A DNA stretch of 64,000 nucleotides from Planctomycetota bacterium (GCA_016235815.1 JACRIM010000058.1:243595-307594); one strand, 5' to 3'; shown: positions 38,601-45,178, counted from the stretch's first letter. Translations and numbers: made by a program. Notes: a model not told the origin generated them from the sequence alone.

Positions 38601-39292
38601 CGGAAGGTCATGTTGTCCGTCAGCGGCGGATCGGGCTGATTGAGGAACGGCAACCCGCTCATTCTCGCGAAATCCGTGAGCACATCGCTCCACGGCATCG
38701 CCTGATAGTCGAAGCGATAGGTCTTCGATTCCGGATTCGGCGGACCCACTTCAAAACGAATCGTCGTCTGCGTCTCGCCCAAATCAGAGGCCGGTGTCGT
38801 GGGAGCTGCGTCGGCCGCGCCCGCAGGCGGTGTCGCGCCGGGCTTGGCCCCCGGCGTCGGAGTCGCCTGCTTCGGCGCCCCGGCAGGAGGCGGAATCACG
38901 GCCGACGGTTTTGGATTCGTCGTCCGCACGGGCATCTCCGGTCCCTTTTTTTCATTCTTGGTTTGAACGGGTTTTTCTTGCGGTGGCGGCGGCACCGCGC
39001 CCGGCTTCGTTGGCGCACCCGGTTTCGTGCCGGGCGTGGGCTTCACGCCCGTGCCCTTGCGAGGGTGTTCCTCTGGTTGCGGTTTCGCCGCCTTGCCCTC
39101 GGCCTCCATCACCGCGCGCTTCGCGGCCTCGATCTCGTCGTCCGATGGCGCCGCGGGCTTCTTCACCTCCGTTGAGGCGGGCTGCGTCGTCGCCGGCGCG
39201 GCGGGCTGCGTGGTCTGCGCGACAACCGTCGCTCCACACCAGAATAAGAGGGTGAGCGCGATCATGAGTCCGTGTATTGTTCGTGTCGTCAT
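26609..39292 (-). CDS. gspD: Giant GspD-like secretin with about 38 N-domain repeats
   Basis: One uninterrupted reading frame of about 4,227 codons from ATG 39292, which has AAGG nine bases upstream; the frame is open further to 39355. Residue numbers below count from 39355. It begins with a Sec signal (IHGLMIALTLLFWCGATVVAQ), a Pro/Ala/Thr-rich linker and an N0-like domain near residues 215-300. A long run of beta-alpha-beta-beta-alpha secretin N-domain repeats follows. The C-terminal secretin pore domain covers about residues 3890-4150, with VMIQVVIAEVSLNDRFEMGL, VPVLGDIPGLGILF and ELLIAMTPHVV. Ordinary GspD has about 650 residues and four N domains. Two internal signal-peptide-like segments at residues 1198 and 2516 divide it into three parts of about 1,176, 1,318 and 1,733 residues. 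It may be one huge channel subunit, a processed polyprotein or three genes expressed partly by internal starts. It is the last Gsp gene of the operon and overlaps or abuts gspM. Confidence 0.85.
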   Translation of the reverse strand: MTTRTIHGLMIALTLLFWCGATVVAQTTQPAAPATTQPASTEVKKPAAPSDDEIEAAKRAVMEAEGKAAKPQPEEHPRKGTGVKPTPGTKPGAPTKPGAVPPPPQEKPVQTKNEKKGPEMPVRTTNPKPSAVIPPPAGAPKQATPTPGAKPGATPPAGAADAAPTTPASDLGETQTTIRFEVGPPNPESKTYRFDYQAMPWSDVLTDFARMSGLPFLNQPDPPLTDNMTFRSPRVMTYNEALHQLNELLLSRPVNKYLIHRQDNYLTIKRLPDLMREIPPERMFRSFEEMDSARLDDFDIVMVNLPTPKGWSCYEIIEEFRPLFSDTYGTQCKGDVIELTGIVMEHHRFREVVSKLTGMSGPQDPDSRPQRTFELKVAKATDIQNMLRQVFPATAGGAVQPGRGPGVDPKAETAKRIDIIPDVKNNKLIVIASQRALDEISQMIEKLDTGTGPAALDMRIVKLHFADANQMTMLIKQIFAREQQELISDPTVHVTPERKAAARRDCFADPGSNSVILVGTQEGLDSAEKLVREWDKPDENTVTEIVDLKNADAGAIATTITTLFPPQPKPGQQPTKIAAVTGTSLLVSASKQEFQKLKDTIAKLDVKPDDEAKQHLVKLSNATPSNLSNILTQIAPGIVPPKAPMPGRQPQPGQVGGTSLRFVPDDASGYLIVYASDREWERIEPLIKQLEEQTGIGESKLTSIKLQHANATDIVNTLKMMFPPPPQQPGKPAGAPQAAFLADEFNDAVQIYASMEFTRKVEPVIKQLDIPTKGDLTVIKLTHAKAESVAPILMQAVGASSGGPSSVVQPGQPQIAGASRGSGGGVRIVAEPITNSLLVQAPPKEMEQIHKLVTEMEEKSQTARVIVEAKNRGANELAEILKTLTSSGGGASAAVKAPGAPASPSGGMTILPSGRTIILEGPQEQVAKCLQLLDQIDMPYDQPIFRKYRVQDAEEDEKKLRAMLAMSPSGKAGGAKPAGAPGTPPPPQLAAPEAITIYADTNENTLLVGVKVEGDLKIVESFLALAFADPSVIKGGPEEGAQPFFTIALKNKDAFDIAYDVEDLVNPEGKSAGIKVDEGPNKKTLLVKNCKPSQKQLVMDVVAMYDVPKSGRITNNKRIVDCKIPPALAAKIISQNYLSADGRKVKVIGDMTAGLVPTIDIHADDPPEPTTQPSRSMITPCVLPASLLLSLASLCPAQSAEPMHDPVTCPICRQNACTLPGGMVASLETLITASFDDPVYDTPKDDASEKDTAQHNHVAQPETSASQGPDKSKDAAMEPTVIIDPDTGKLIFLGSEDDLEEMEDLLDELTEGDAPPVIRQFPLKYEDVNKAAQLLEQIFNQGAAAVGKKGRGAAIPMAPAPAAPQPGKAPVPGQPLQPGQQPQPGQPGQPQQQMQQPAGPSRIKAIPNVRTKSILVVAPPQDIPLVIDVLKTIDQKVPPSNKNIRMFRLQNLEAGQVVQSLREVLGLEPSTRGGNRAGRPGQPGQPQPQEGQPQQQIFQMAGQQGQAGATATVSADEVKLTAEEQTNTVIAQGPTDTLDLIGKLIDDLEKETNTTKPEMRRVALEHARASDIATIVKDVAGQVAGGGGGGEGGRGRGRGGNVSVNADSRTNSVILAGQSKDLERVEKVIKELDVDQEGSGVRQFPVTGDANSIVTALKSIYVGGGRESDIVITADAASGTILVKAPAPQMEEIGRQIQSLEGKAADTQNLKMIRIKVADAETVAKQLEEVFTGAGKKGKGGQPLTIKGNKNNGTVYVANAAPEVFEQIKKVASDMDTQPSGMQVKSFPLKHASAVDVNQKLTDMMTKAMATGGLSGVKLDLVGVVPDARTNSLIVTGGPVTFMLIGDVLRAVDQEADESVRPTTVTYNVPDQAKAAQLATNITEMYKNVDPKTTGVIAPVVSANPDANLVVVTATPKQQAEIKASIVDPILASVTKTNIKVTKFIPLVNGKADAMARALTEAFQSRTIANQQGKYPISIAADMASNSLVVTATEEYIREVEEMMKKVDVEKGRKVFTVAMPDLVPAKTVVENINKLYGSPQGQEGVKAEYHEPTNTLLVFASDAEYAKIKEQVIDVVSKSPAIGAMQMYKIALKHAVADEVAKTLQAFFDKKAGLKNQQSNTPPWMRGGEPPAKAADNQVTITAEPSANMLLVYCSEKTKELIDDIVKDIDVDNAAKMVMEMVPLKYVDASEMIAILTEYLKVAKRSTEEEGPKFMPWWADKELKKDDKTVLAGDMRLKAVETMNAVIVVGKREGVDDTIAKIKELDVERKEGTVDVPTRIALKNGNASDIAGTLNRVFNDPNRTDKSKGATYKAPVIVAEDATNSIIVRATAGDFGQIKGMIESLDLELKEDGTGAVRILPVPAGRGVEELARLIEAQLNDAENNKKLLVKDYKPSMVKIGADTRANALLVSGSKAKYEEAQRLVNELVAMAPTGGTTRRVINLKSMSPQQVKQLLEQIQKGPQSGTTGASNRGARSDAGWTRSRRDERERSSMRTAYGLSLPVLMTQIVLNTAVAQTQLAQAPPKKDVTPPTATIRSRTPSSQPAEPQIDAAQLERMKALAGQGIDPSQMSDSAKEALYKKFSGAPIGVTEAGQDTVVIEANDADMDVVISIIEMLDKVTATKRLEYVTLKNARAQELAKTLTDVFSKVEKKGERQPRPEDKVDIVADPRTNGLYIAATEEKMAQALELIRKNEEAAPSSEKNVKSFQLKNRRVMEAGEILKKMVAAYLKQKGITDPSQIGIELDPQTNTILVTGGETDLQFVEKLVGSLDAELPQTEEGKQQPVGEADVMIIPLRVAQADTLGTLLNELLKKAATGDTPMKDFIRRFRLLDDKGEPLATVNLDRPIVIFGDKDSNSLIIASTKQNCLIMKQVALAFDKEPARAEVVHKMIALKYAESSEVEDRLKKLLTDSEALTQRPGKGDKSGIPDGPAGALVFKAVVSADARTNQILIVARPEELKILEDLVARLDVKGSDVMPFELVRLEYASATGLETALTDMMKARAEILPKGTGPNAGKNETVIIKGDPRSRSLIISANQSRREEIKELIKKLDIPATALIEDIRTITLKKTTATDLAEKLKKLWEQRQQQQSEGSKGLKLETPAIVADERSNSLIVAASKGDFEAIKSVVDKIESLELNPMANIYLVRLKHNSAKTLEPAFTGLFEKRAEMRTVDGKPRPEDKVAIKVDEVTNTLLFVGSRENYDVMMEKIGALDQEIGVQAIVEFFVCTNVGAGRVKDTIDQLFKDGVFKPGVASDSPGTKDRAKVTTTVDERSNIIMVSAAPENMELVREIYKRMNSVTTPWDVAITKLIIIEHGDAVKIAAQVLDYFEKLKKIREEEASSTTKSKGGFGVTVFADERSNRIVLGGTKDGIDSAVELVKKLDVPPGTPGQLVEVYRLTEASAAKVGETVKKIFEERNKPRGGDTGSKVPNIAVSIEVEATTNSLVVNASREDHILVKDLLARLDRPSTVLEMAKVIPLEKASAEKVKKILDELYQSGGSSGSGGTGSSGGGKGIGVIEDKRTNAVVVTAPPGELENIVKLVERLDQSEVKGGAEIGVFPCNNEDAKKMAELLNSILTGETTVSSSSGSSGSRSSSSSGAGGSGKVSDEAREVASMVLSFATTDERGKELFLKTIRENVQITYNERTNSIIAIAPPSSLKLIRQLIKRLDEIQMRSVLVKVFLLRNADATKMVEQLEKMFAQDEGSQSQEEFQQNRSISVEGGTTATGGAPTAASQGGPTSKGTFGRPKSTFVADERTNAIIVAGWPEDIDVVADVIDQLDSRSIQDRENMVIALNNATAEDVEAALTSYFEAETNRLSDLQDFVSPQRRMEQEVSIVPHPESNQLLVSVSPRYKQQVLTLVEQLDRPPPQVMIQVVIAEVSLNDRFEMGLEFALQELRFSETAVANPNGILQSSHFDVVGGTDLGAAGSGLGGFSFTITGEDFNFLVRALQADSRLEVIQRPMIMCQDNQEANISIGQSVPLLQGSVSSGFGGGITSTVQYQDVGVILTVEPHINPDGYVYLLVEPEISNVSDSNVQIAPGSFAPIINRRTASTNVAVRDGETVVIGGLITTAENESESKVPVLGDIPGLGILFRTTTRTKSKTELLIAMTPHVVRTVEDARRISIDKRDESGIITDSQKQSPLFEKLQVKPESVDEWIDTEPTPPEEAFEQPGPHKAEPAKEEGEKKKYGPQAPKYGPLVPPGDDVVARRTTDPSRPPTGVMP
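31736..31810 (-). other. Internal signal-peptide-like segment 2 inside the giant secretin frame
   Basis: At residue 2516 an ATG (31810) starts MRTAYGLSLPVLMTQIVLN and TAVAQTQLAQ, a plausible Sec signal ending in an A-x-A site. On the minus strand AAAGGG lies about 11 bases upstream, so independent translation start is credible. The 25 residues before it (SGTTGASNRGARSDAGW...) look like translated spacer rather than domain sequence. An out-of-frame TGA lies about 20 bases before the ATG. The frame itself has no stop across the junction. Confidence 0.68.
35690..35764 (-). other. Internal signal-peptide-like segment 1 inside the giant secretin frame
   Basis: At residue 1198 the frame reads ...TTQPSRS then MITPCVLPASLLLSLASL and CPAQSAEP. 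This is a short n-region, a hydrophobic core and an A-x-A-like cleavage site (QSAE). The ATG at 35764 overlaps an out-of-frame TGA (ATGA), exactly the geometry of a coupled gene boundary. Yet no stop exists in the frame that runs through it. No good ribosome site precedes this ATG (the nearest GGAG is about 23 bases away). A Cys-x-x-Cys element (CPICRQNAC) follows shortly after. Confidence 0.65.
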
Positions 39293-39332
39293 ATCAGTTC
39301 GCCTTGCGGTCATGTCACGCGCCTCCGCGGCC

Positions 39333-40862
39333 CTATTGTCTTGTCCACGCGTCAATTGCCGTGGCCAGTTCCTGTTCTTCCTGAGCTTCCAACTTCACGC
39401 GATCCGTGAACTTCTTACCGAGGGGGTACAGATAGAAGTTTCCGCTCGGCATCTTCACCACGCCTCCCAGCGGATGCACAGCCAGTAAGACGCCGCCATC
39501 CACCGTTGCCGGCTCGCCCGCACGAATCACTTTTCTCGTGCCGCTGGCGTTGGCGATCATTTCCTGCGTCCCCTCATAAGTAACGAGGCCCGTGACCACC
39601 GCCCCCGCGTCGGCCGGCGGATCGTTCACGGGCTTGGACGCCTCGGCGATCGATTCAACCGGCTCCACGGGCACGGTATACGTCTGCTTACTCGCGGACG
39701 GGGAAAAGGTCGCAGGTGCCGCCTTCTTACCGGATGCATAGGTGGCTGTAATTTGCAGATTCTTGCACGGATAGGCCTCCAAATCCTCCTTCGTGGCACC
39801 CTTCACGCGAATGGTGGGCTTGGTCTTGGCCGCGCCTTCCTTTGGCGTCACGGTGATTTCGATGTCCACCGCGTCCTTGTCCTTATTGTCCACCGCGAGG
39901 TCGACGACTTCGGGCGGCGGCGCGGGACTATGCACGGCCACCAAATAAGTGAAGTCCTTCTTCGTGTTGAAGTCGAACTGCTCAGGCCCGAACGCCTTGC
40001 CGTCGGCATAGGCGCCCTTGATGACGACGACATCGCCCTTCTTCGTGTACGTTCGTTGCGTCTTGCTCGGCAGTGTGTCGACCACTTCCTCGTTCAGTTT
40101 TCCATCCCAGAGAAAGGCGACACGCAACGCGACCGTCTTCCAATCCTGATTGTCTACGATGATTGCATTCGTCGGCGGAGGTACATAGGGACGGAAGATC
40201 AGTCGATCCGCGAGCAAGGGTAGATCGTCCGCCGATTTCGGATTCGGCCGCGCCGGACCCATCGCCGGATCGACCTCCATCGGCAACGTTGCCGCATCCG
40301 CCGCTTCCGGGATCGCCTTCTTGTCAATCTTTGGCGGCACCGGCGTCTCGATGGTCAGTTCCAATTTCACTTCGTCGCGGCCGCGCCCCTTCTGCAGAAT
40401 GGGCGACCACGCGATCTTCGAGATCTGGCACAGGCTTGGGGTGCGGTAGAGGTCAAGCACGCACGCCAGCATTTCGCTAAATCGGCCTTCAAGCGTAAAG
40501 CGATAGCCCACGGCCTCGATGCCAGACTTGCTTCCGATCTTCATCCCGCCCGCCGGCGCGACCGACGTCACCGTGATCGTGCGATTCTTGGCAATGGCTT
40601 TGAGGTCCTGGCCGAATCGATTGAGCGCCTCGGCGGAGTCATACGAGTAAGTCCGCGCGATCAGGTCGCGCCATCGCCGCGCCAAATTTTCGCGCGAGCG
40701 AATCACACCCTTGAGGCGATTCGTCTCGGTGGTGAATTTGGCGATTTTGTCGTTTGCCTCGGCGATCGGGTTTATAAACAAGAACTTCACGCCGCTGTAA
40801 ACGACAAAGACGCCAACGATGGCGCCGACCAGAATGAGCAGTTTCTTTTCGCGGGGGTTCAT
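39333..40862 (-). CDS. gspM: Enlarged GspM/PilO-like inner-membrane assembly protein
   Basis: A bitopic inner-membrane protein that pairs with GspL in the assembly platform. A short cytosolic start (MNPREKKLLIL) leads to a membrane helix at about residues 8-30. A coiled coil and a ferredoxin-like PilO/GspM domain (about 35-170) follow. Unlike normal GspM (about 160-200 residues) it continues for some 330 more residues. These form beta-rich segments (NAIIVDNQDWKTVALRVAFLW, LAVDNKDKDAVDIEITVTPK) and end in KMPSGNFYLYPLGKKF. Its ATG overlaps the gspL stop by four bases. Low sequence conservation of GspM makes the call context-dependent. Confidence 0.75.
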   Translation of the reverse strand: MNPREKKLLILVGAIVGVFVVYSGVKFLFINPIAEANDKIAKFTTETNRLKGVIRSRENLARRWRDLIARTYSYDSAEALNRFGQDLKAIAKNRTITVTSVAPAGGMKIGSKSGIEAVGYRFTLEGRFSEMLACVLDLYRTPSLCQISKIAWSPILQKGRGRDEVKLELTIETPVPPKIDKKAIPEAADAATLPMEVDPAMGPARPNPKSADDLPLLADRLIFRPYVPPPTNAIIVDNQDWKTVALRVAFLWDGKLNEEVVDTLPSKTQRTYTKKGDVVVIKGAYADGKAFGPEQFDFNTKKDFTYLVAVHSPAPPPEVVDLAVDNKDKDAVDIEITVTPKEGAAKTKPTIRVKGATKEDLEAYPCKNLQITATYASGKKAAPATFSPSASKQTYTVPVEPVESIAEASKPVNDPPADAGAVVTGLVTYEGTQEMIANASGTRKVIRAGEPATVDGGVLLAVHPLGGVVKMPSGNFYLYPLGKKFTDRVKLEAQEEQELATAIDAWTRQ

Positions 40863-42652
40863 CGTGATACCCCCTTCGCCGTGGTCGGCGACGCCTTACC
40901 GTCGGTCGGCGGCGTCTGCGTTTCAGGCTTCGGCTCTGTTTTTACTTCGGCCGGCTTTGGTTCCTCCGGCTTCGCATTGGCCGGCTTCACATCGACTGGC
41001 TTCGCCTCTGGCAGTTTCACGGGATTCGGCGTCTTTTCAGTGGGTGGTTCCGTCGTGCCTGCGCTCTTTGCCGTATCGTTCGCGATTGCGCGAGGTTGCT
41101 CATCCTTCCTGGGCGGCGGCACGATTGCGTCGATGTTGGTGTCGTAGCGATATCCGTCCTGCGAATTGAAATTCGGCGTCTCCTTCCCCGGGACGACGTT
41201 CGCAAAGCCCGACTCCCGCAACTTGGTCGTGAGGCCGTTTACCGCACCCAACGATGCCGTCCGAAAGCGAATCCGCATCAAGGCATCAAGCGAGTTCGTC
41301 CTGGGATTCGCCGAAATCTCAAAGTCGGCCCGCGACACGTAGGCTTCCGTCTCCGCGGGGAACACCTCAGTAAGCATCGCGAGAACGGTCGGCCAGTGCT
41401 GCTCCGACTCGATCCATTTCTCCAGCGTCTCCACCTGCTCCTTGAACTTGACGACCGGCTCTTCCTGCTTTTTCAGTTTCGCCCGTTCGAGGTCCAGTTT
41501 CTTCGCCTGGTCCTGCAACGGCTTCACAAAGCGATAGTGAAACGTCACGCCGGAGCCGAGGAAGAGCAGCGCCGTCGCCACCGCCAGCGGCAACTTGCGC
41601 ATTTGCACGTCGCGCTTGCTCACCGGCTTCTTCGGGTGCAGGAAGTCAATCGTCTCGAGGCCCTTTCGAGCGTGGCCGATGGCCAACCCAATCGCCGCGT
41701 TGAAACCTCGCAGCTCCTTGGCCCGCGATGCCGCGAGTTGCATTGCGCGATCCGGCGTGAAGAGTGCCGCCGTTGTCGCATAGCGGGCGCCGAGCGCCTG
41801 CGTGAGGTGTGTCTCCAGACCCGTCGCGCCGCAGACCACGATGTGATCCAGGCTCACGGCCGGATCCGTTGCCCGATAGGCCTCCACCGAGCGGACGATC
41901 TCGACCATCAGATCGCTGACGGCCTGACGCGTCACATCGTCCTCCTCGCGTTCGACCGCCTTGTTCGTCGCAATGCGGCTGTCCGTGACGGACTCGCCCA
42001 CGCCGTGCTCGGGCAGCGCGAGCAGCGCTGCGCGGCTGAAGACGAGTCGCCCGTTGCGTACGATGTCGATCTCGGTGAACTGCGGACCGATCTCGACGAT
42101 GAGCAGCGATTTCTCCGCAAGCTCCTGCGCCCGGGATGTCACCGCGATGAGGTTCGCGAACGGTCGCAGCCCGACGCGCTCCACGCTCAATCCGGCGTTC
42201 TCAACAACTTGCTGATAGAAGTTCAACTGCTCCCGCCGAACCGCGGCGACCAGAACGCTCACCGGCGCCTTCGGATCGAAGACGCCGCTCACGGCGAAAT
42301 CGAGCGCCGCCTCTTCCGCGGAGAACGGCAACTCCTTGGTAATTTGAAACTGGACAATCGCCGGCAACTCATCCGCCGGCATCGGAGGAAGTTCGAGCGT
42401 GTTAAGGACGACGTGATCGCGCGGTATGGAAATCATCGCCTGACTTGCGCTAATTCCAACCTGACTCATCGCCTCGCGAATGAATGCACCGAGCGACTCC
42501 GCGTCGTCATGGCGGACCGTCGACGGTATCTCCACCGAGGATGCCTTGAGCATGTCCACGCCGTCCGCGCGCGGTCGCACAAGCACCATGCGCACCGTCT
42601 TGCGGTCCCAGTCGAGCGCGAGAAGTTTGCCTTTTCCAAGTCCGAGCTTCAT
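40859..42652 (-). CDS. gspL: GspL-like (PilM-PilN fusion) secretion platform protein
   Basis: Links the cytosolic ATPase to the periplasmic assembly platform. The N-terminal actin-like PilM domain (residues about 8-345) includes LLALDWDRKTVRMVLV, MISIPRDHVVLNTLELPPMP, LIVEIGPQFTEIDIV and HIVVCGATGLE. A membrane helix at about 353-375 (LPLAVATALLFLGSGVTFHY) leads to a coiled coil and a PilN-like fold to about residue 520. The last 75 residues are a Pro/Lys/Glu-rich tail. It lies two bases after gspK and overlaps gspM by four. The arrangement equals GspL of classical systems or fused PilM and PilN. Confidence 0.87.
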   Translation of the reverse strand: MKLGLGKGKLLALDWDRKTVRMVLVRPRADGVDMLKASSVEIPSTVRHDDAESLGAFIREAMSQVGISASQAMISIPRDHVVLNTLELPPMPADELPAIVQFQITKELPFSAEEAALDFAVSGVFDPKAPVSVLVAAVRREQLNFYQQVVENAGLSVERVGLRPFANLIAVTSRAQELAEKSLLIVEIGPQFTEIDIVRNGRLVFSRAALLALPEHGVGESVTDSRIATNKAVEREEDDVTRQAVSDLMVEIVRSVEAYRATDPAVSLDHIVVCGATGLETHLTQALGARYATTAALFTPDRAMQLAASRAKELRGFNAAIGLAIGHARKGLETIDFLHPKKPVSKRDVQMRKLPLAVATALLFLGSGVTFHYRFVKPLQDQAKKLDLERAKLKKQEEPVVKFKEQVETLEKWIESEQHWPTVLAMLTEVFPAETEAYVSRADFEISANPRTNSLDALMRIRFRTASLGAVNGLTTKLRESGFANVVPGKETPNFNSQDGYRYDTNIDAIVPPPRKDEQPRAIANDTAKSAGTTEPPTEKTPNPVKLPEAKPVDVKPANAKPEEPKPAEVKTEPKPETQTPPTDGKASPTTAKGVSR

Positions 42653-42654
42653 GG

Positions 42655-44295
42655 TCAGCGCACGCCCCCGGCGGTGTTTCGTTGTTCGATCCCGTGCGGC
42701 CGATACGCCGGACCGAGCTTCGACAGATTGCGCGTGTACAAGTACTGCGGCATCGGTCCGCGCATTTCGAGCACGACGTTCATTCGTTCCACGACGCCGG
42801 TGTGATCGCCAAAGCCGACGGATTCAATCGTGAACGCCGAAGACCCCGTCGTGATCTTGTCGAAGATTTGTCGAAATCGGTTCTCGCTGATGGCATTGCT
42901 CCGCAAAAGCCATGCGGCCGTCGTGCGATCCTCGGGCTTCAGGGTGGACCGCGCGGCTGCAATCGCGGTCACCTCGTCGGGCTTCAATTGTTCGATCGCC
43001 GCGAGCACTTCGCGCGGCGCCGTGCTCACATTGATCCGCCCCGTCAGAAACGGCGCGGGGTTCACCGTCAGTCGATCGAGAATCTGCGGCAGGTCGTCAT
43101 ACGTCCCGGGCGGCGGTGTCGGCGTCAAATCCTTGAACACCGGTGCCTTGCCGCTTTTCCCGGACTGCGGTGGATTCTGATCGGATGAACCGCCCGACAT
43201 TCCTCTGGAAGGCTGGGAACTGGGTTGGCTCGTGGTCGGGCGGCTCGTAGTAGGCTGGGAAGTGGGTTTTTCGCCTGCCTCGCCGTCCTCATCCTCGGGG
43301 TCCGGCGGTGGCGCCGGAATGAGGTTCATAACACTGTTAAAGCGGGTGCCCCCCGTCCGAACCTGCATAATATAGCTGGTAAGCTCGGGTCGGAGTTCGG
43401 CATCTAATGCCGCTTGCAAATCCTGCGTGTTTTCCATGTTGAGGTTGATCTTCGGCCGACCGTCCGCCGAGAGGTTCATCTCGTTCGACCAAAGCGTCAG
43501 ATAGGGCGCCACCCCGACGAACAACGTGCCGTCGCCGTTGTCGGGCGGGAACGTCGTCGAGCCGTCATCTTCATTCGGGTCGAGCATCCCGTTGCGGTTG
43601 TAGTCCTCACCGAAAAGCACCCAACCCGTGAACCCGCGCACCATGAGTAACTCTTCCACCGTTGCGAACGGCGCACCCTTGCACCGATACGGCGGGCGCA
43701 GTGTCTTATAGAAATCCGACTTCGCGCCGCTGGGCCGCGCTGCATCGCCCGGTTCGCGCCAATCGAGCAGCGACTGCACCAGCACCTCGATGTCCACCGG
43801 ATTCTGACTGTCGCGCGGAAGGGTTACGTCGAAAAACCGGCGAAGCTGTTCCTCGGTCGCGGTGTTGATGTTGAGTTTGGATGTCTCCGCGGTGATGCCA
43901 TAACGCACCGTCGAGCGGTTGTCGAAATTCGGCGCCATCAGGCTGAATCGCCAGGTCGGCGGCGCATTCGGGTCATACGTCTCCTGCTCGATCAATTCCC
44001 GCCGCGCCGCATCCTTGCTGTCGGTGTACACGATCGCGCCGCGGAAGATCGCCGGGTTGTCGTAGTACTGCCCCGGGTCGTTTCGTCGCTCGCGCAAAAG
44101 CACGATGGCCCGCTCGATGCCGCTCTGCGCCGCGAGCCGCGCCTGAAAATGATCGCGCTCGGTGAAGGTCGAGCGCACGTGCGCCTGAACCATGAACGTG
44201 TAGCTCGCCGCGAGCAGCGACAACAACACGACCACGACCAGGACGACGACAAGAATCAGGCCGCGAGGTTCGGAGAATCGGCGCGATCGATTCAT
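42655..44295 (-). CDS. gspK: Minor pseudopilin GspK
   Basis: The largest minor pseudopilin, at the pseudopilus tip. ATG 44295 has a strong GGAGGAACC-type ribosome site and begins MNRSRRFSEPRG with the prepilin cleavage glycine followed by LILVVVLVVVVLLSLLA. As is usual in GspK, position +5 is not glutamate. The helix-hairpin-helix segment LNINTATEEQLRRFF and a second one (INVSTAPREVLAAIEQL) are typical. An inserted Pro/Ser/Thr/Gln-rich linker (about residues 360-420) and Asp-rich loops (DYNRNGMLDPNEDDGS) suggest calcium sites. An open frame to 44517 upstream is read-through inside gspJ. Confidence 0.9.
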   Translation of the reverse strand: MNRSRRFSEPRGLILVVVLVVVVLLSLLAASYTFMVQAHVRSTFTERDHFQARLAAQSGIERAIVLLRERRNDPGQYYDNPAIFRGAIVYTDSKDAARRELIEQETYDPNAPPTWRFSLMAPNFDNRSTVRYGITAETSKLNINTATEEQLRRFFDVTLPRDSQNPVDIEVLVQSLLDWREPGDAARPSGAKSDFYKTLRPPYRCKGAPFATVEELLMVRGFTGWVLFGEDYNRNGMLDPNEDDGSTTFPPDNGDGTLFVGVAPYLTLWSNEMNLSADGRPKINLNMENTQDLQAALDAELRPELTSYIMQVRTGGTRFNSVMNLIPAPPPDPEDEDGEAGEKPTSQPTTSRPTTSQPSSQPSRGMSGGSSDQNPPQSGKSGKAPVFKDLTPTPPPGTYDDLPQILDRLTVNPAPFLTGRINVSTAPREVLAAIEQLKPDEVTAIAAARSTLKPEDRTTAAWLLRSNAISENRFRQIFDKITTGSSAFTIESVGFGDHTGVVERMNVVLEMRGPMPQYLYTRNLSKLGPAYRPHGIEQRNTAGGVR

Positions 44296-44296
44296 C

Positions 44297-45178
44297 TCAG
44301 GTTCCTCCCCCACTGCCGCTCTCGCCACCTTTGTCGCCGGAACCGATTGAGTTCTGCGCGCGAAGCAATCGCGATCCGAGGAACGCATCCGCCTGGCGAA
44401 GCCACACGGTCTCGGTGTAGGTCCGCGGGTTGTATGGCTCCGGCGGCGCGGGCAGCAGCTGCGTGTCGTCGAAATCCAGCGTCTCTTCTTCTTCCTCGTC
44501 CGGCGGAATCTCGTCATAGCCGACCGTCACCTCGACCGCCTGCGGCAGCGTGTTCGCAAACGCGCCGAACGGACTGGCTCCGAGGTTCCATCGCTCCAGC
44601 CACTCGGCGCCGTCAAAGTACCGAAACCGGATGTATTTGATCTCCGCCGCGAGGAGATCAATGCTCATTGACTGCTCGTTGTTCTCATTCGGACTGGTCT
44701 GAAACAGCGTCTTCACTTCGCTGCGTACCAGACCCATCGGTGCGGCCCCCTGAGTCCCGTCCGGGTAGTCATGTGAAACATCCGCGTCATAGCCGAGGTA
44801 GTACTGCACCATGCGCACATCGCTTTGACTTTGGACCGGCGCATCTTTGATTCCCCGGCGATGCAGCACTTCTTTGTCCGGCAGTGAGAGCGTGTGCAGA
44901 GTGATGACATGCGCCTTGCCGTCAATACCCGGACCGACGGCCGGTAACTGTCCGCCGACGTTGCGGATCTCATCCGCGATCTTGCTGGCAATCACCCGCG
45001 CAAGACGCCCATCGGTCATCAATCGCCGGCCATGCTCGCGCGTTCGAATCGTCTGATTAAAGAAAAGGAACATCATGGATGCGATGAGCACCACCAGCCC
45101 CAGGGCGAGCAGCAACTCAAGCAGGGTCATCGCCCGACGCGGATGAAACCGCATTGGTTTTCGGTGAATCGTTTTCAT
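44297..45178 (-). CDS. gspJ: Minor pseudopilin GspJ
   Basis: A 293-residue type II secretion pseudopilin, one of the tip complex I-J-K. The prepilin segment is RRAMTLLELLLALGLVVLIA with Glu at +5. The residue before the cleavage point is alanine instead of the usual glycine. The globular domain covers about residues 50-270. The C terminus is a Gly/Ser-rich tail. It overlaps gspI by four bases (ATGA) and its stop is one base from the gspK start, so the three tip genes are tightly coupled. Confidence 0.88.
   Translation of the reverse strand: MKTIHRKPMRFHPRRAMTLLELLLALGLVVLIASMMFLFFNQTIRTREHGRRLMTDGRLARVIASKIADEIRNVGGQLPAVGPGIDGKAHVITLHTLSLPDKEVLHRRGIKDAPVQSQSDVRMVQYYLGYDADVSHDYPDGTQGAAPMGLVRSEVKTLFQTSPNENNEQSMSIDLLAAEIKYIRFRYFDGAEWLERWNLGASPFGAFANTLPQAVEVTVGYDEIPPDEEEEETLDFDDTQLLPAPPEPYNPRTYTETVWLRQADAFLGSRLLRAQNSIGSGDKGGESGSGGGT

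Noticed and set aside
39293..39355. Earlier start of the secretin at 39355
   Set aside because: It would overlap gspM by 23 bases and put a charged 21-residue tail before the signal peptide; ATG 39292 has a good ribosome site.
41096..42805. 569-codon plus-strand frame opposite gspL
   Set aside because: Antisense to a gene with clear PilM/PilN domains; translation is Arg/His-rich without motifs.
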